Below the pieces are notes generated by a model. It was given only the letters and a program-made list of their open reading frames with translations, searched no databases and was not told the origin of the DNA. From Rotaria sp. Silwood1 (Eukaryota; Rotifera; Eurotatoria; Philodinida; Philodinidae): 64,000 nt of DNA. The translations under genes and the position numbers were made by a program. This document shows positions 63,581-64,000 of the stretch, piece by piece (the first letter of the stretch is position 1; every line of letters starts with the position of its first letter). The stretch covers positions 78,610 to 142,609 of the forward strand of contig CAJNOP010000015.1 in the NCBI GenBank assembly GCA_905250075.1, written 5' to 3'.

Positions 63581-64000
63581 TTATAATTTGGACGTTATTT
63601 GTTTATCTTGACTATTAATTGCATTAAGTAATGAAGAAAAAAGACGAGCAGCATCAACAGCAGTACCCCATGAAAGTGAAATACCATTACCACCATGACC
63701 ATAATTATGAACAACCTACAAGTATTGTATGAAAAAAAAAACTCTTTCTAAAGAAAAAATATTTTTTTACCAAAAGTTTTTTATTTCCATGTTTAATAAT
63801 TTCAGTTTCAACTCGAATTGGTTCACGATTAGGTCTTAATCCAGCCTACAATCATAAATAATTGATCAGAAGAAAAACAATAATAGAATATTCGTTTTAC
63901 CCAATCCCAAAGAAATTCAGCTTTCTAAAAAAATAAAACAAAAAAATCTAACTTCTATTTTAAAATTTAAATTCAAATTACCGCTAAACTTGGACATAAT
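63581..64000 (-). CDS. DAO/DDO: D-amino-acid / D-aspartate oxidase, C-terminal part
   Basis: FAD-dependent peroxisomal oxidase that converts D-amino acids to 2-oxo acids, with H2O2 and ammonia. Visible minus-strand exons: from the window edge to 63982 (partial), 63901-63924 (24 nt), 63771-63845 and 63581-63715, all phase 0. The segment LWDWAGLRPNREPIRVETE contains the conserved GLRP..x..R motif, with the substrate-carboxylate Arg expected nearby. HNYGHGGNGISLSWGTAVDA is the FAD-binding C-terminal signature. The protein ends TSKL, and SKL is a type 1 peroxisomal targeting signal. About 90 codons are visible of the usual ~340. The sequence does not separate DAO from DDO with confidence. Confidence 0.92.

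Noticed and set aside
1-64000. tRNA, rRNA, CRISPR arrays and telomeric repeat arrays
   Set aside because: Read by eye for T-loop motifs (GTTCGA contexts), direct-repeat arrays and tandem telomere-like units; none formed a convincing structure. tRNAscan-SE would settle the tRNA question.

Overview
The window is AT-rich animal nuclear DNA. Genes are split by many short introns (mostly 40-200 bp, GT..AG), lie on both strands, and encode metazoan families: SIX homeobox, 14-3-3, CDKL5-like kinase, TFG and CPT1. Base composition, intron size and a uromodulin-type D8C domain would suit a bdelloid rotifer, but this is inference because no species marker was seen. I rebuilt the gene models by hand from open frames, splice sites and intron phase. 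Every join described as phase-consistent was checked by base counting; none was checked against transcripts.

Layout. 1-8 kb: the 3' two thirds of a WIPI4/WDR45-like PROPPIN gene (+), with a complete SIX4/5-class homeobox gene (-) nested in its 3.6-kb intron, then a D8C-domain pseudogene with in-frame stops. 8-21 kb: gene-poor, holding a seven-exon 14-3-3 gene (-) and a two-exon minigene (-) that encodes only the stalk and microtubule-binding tip of a dynein heavy chain. 21.6-27.2 kb: a CDKL5-like kinase with a long Ser-rich tail. 30-31 kb: an intronless GLT1D1-type glycosyltransferase (-). 33.6-35.8 kb: bifunctional FTCD (11 exons). 37.8-38.9 kb: a secreted vWA-domain protein (-). 40.7-46.4 kb, perhaps to 47.0 kb: a wax synthase/DGAT-family acyltransferase (-) with membrane segments upstream and a coiled-coil/disordered tail. 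50.5-51.9 kb: TFG. 52.5-62.5 kb: CPT1, with a probable pair of alternative exons. 63.6-64 kb: the 3' end of a D-amino-acid/D-aspartate oxidase gene (-) ending in a peroxisomal SKL signal.

Mobile DNA is modest and intronic. CPT1 intron 5 holds two elements: a 711-bp piggyBac-type non-autonomous element flanked by TTAA, and a 298-bp GC-rich foldback MITE flanked by TA. A third MITE candidate lies in the WDR45 intron. No tRNA, rRNA, CRISPR array or autonomous transposon was recognised.

The genes do not form one pathway. Several concern lipid metabolism or membranes (CPT1, the WS/DGAT acyltransferase, the PROPPIN, and TFG in ER export). This looks like ordinary neighbourhood rather than functional clustering. 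The most unusual items are the stand-alone dynein stalk gene, the SIX gene inside the WDR45 intron, the tandem CPT1 exons and the intronic MITEs.
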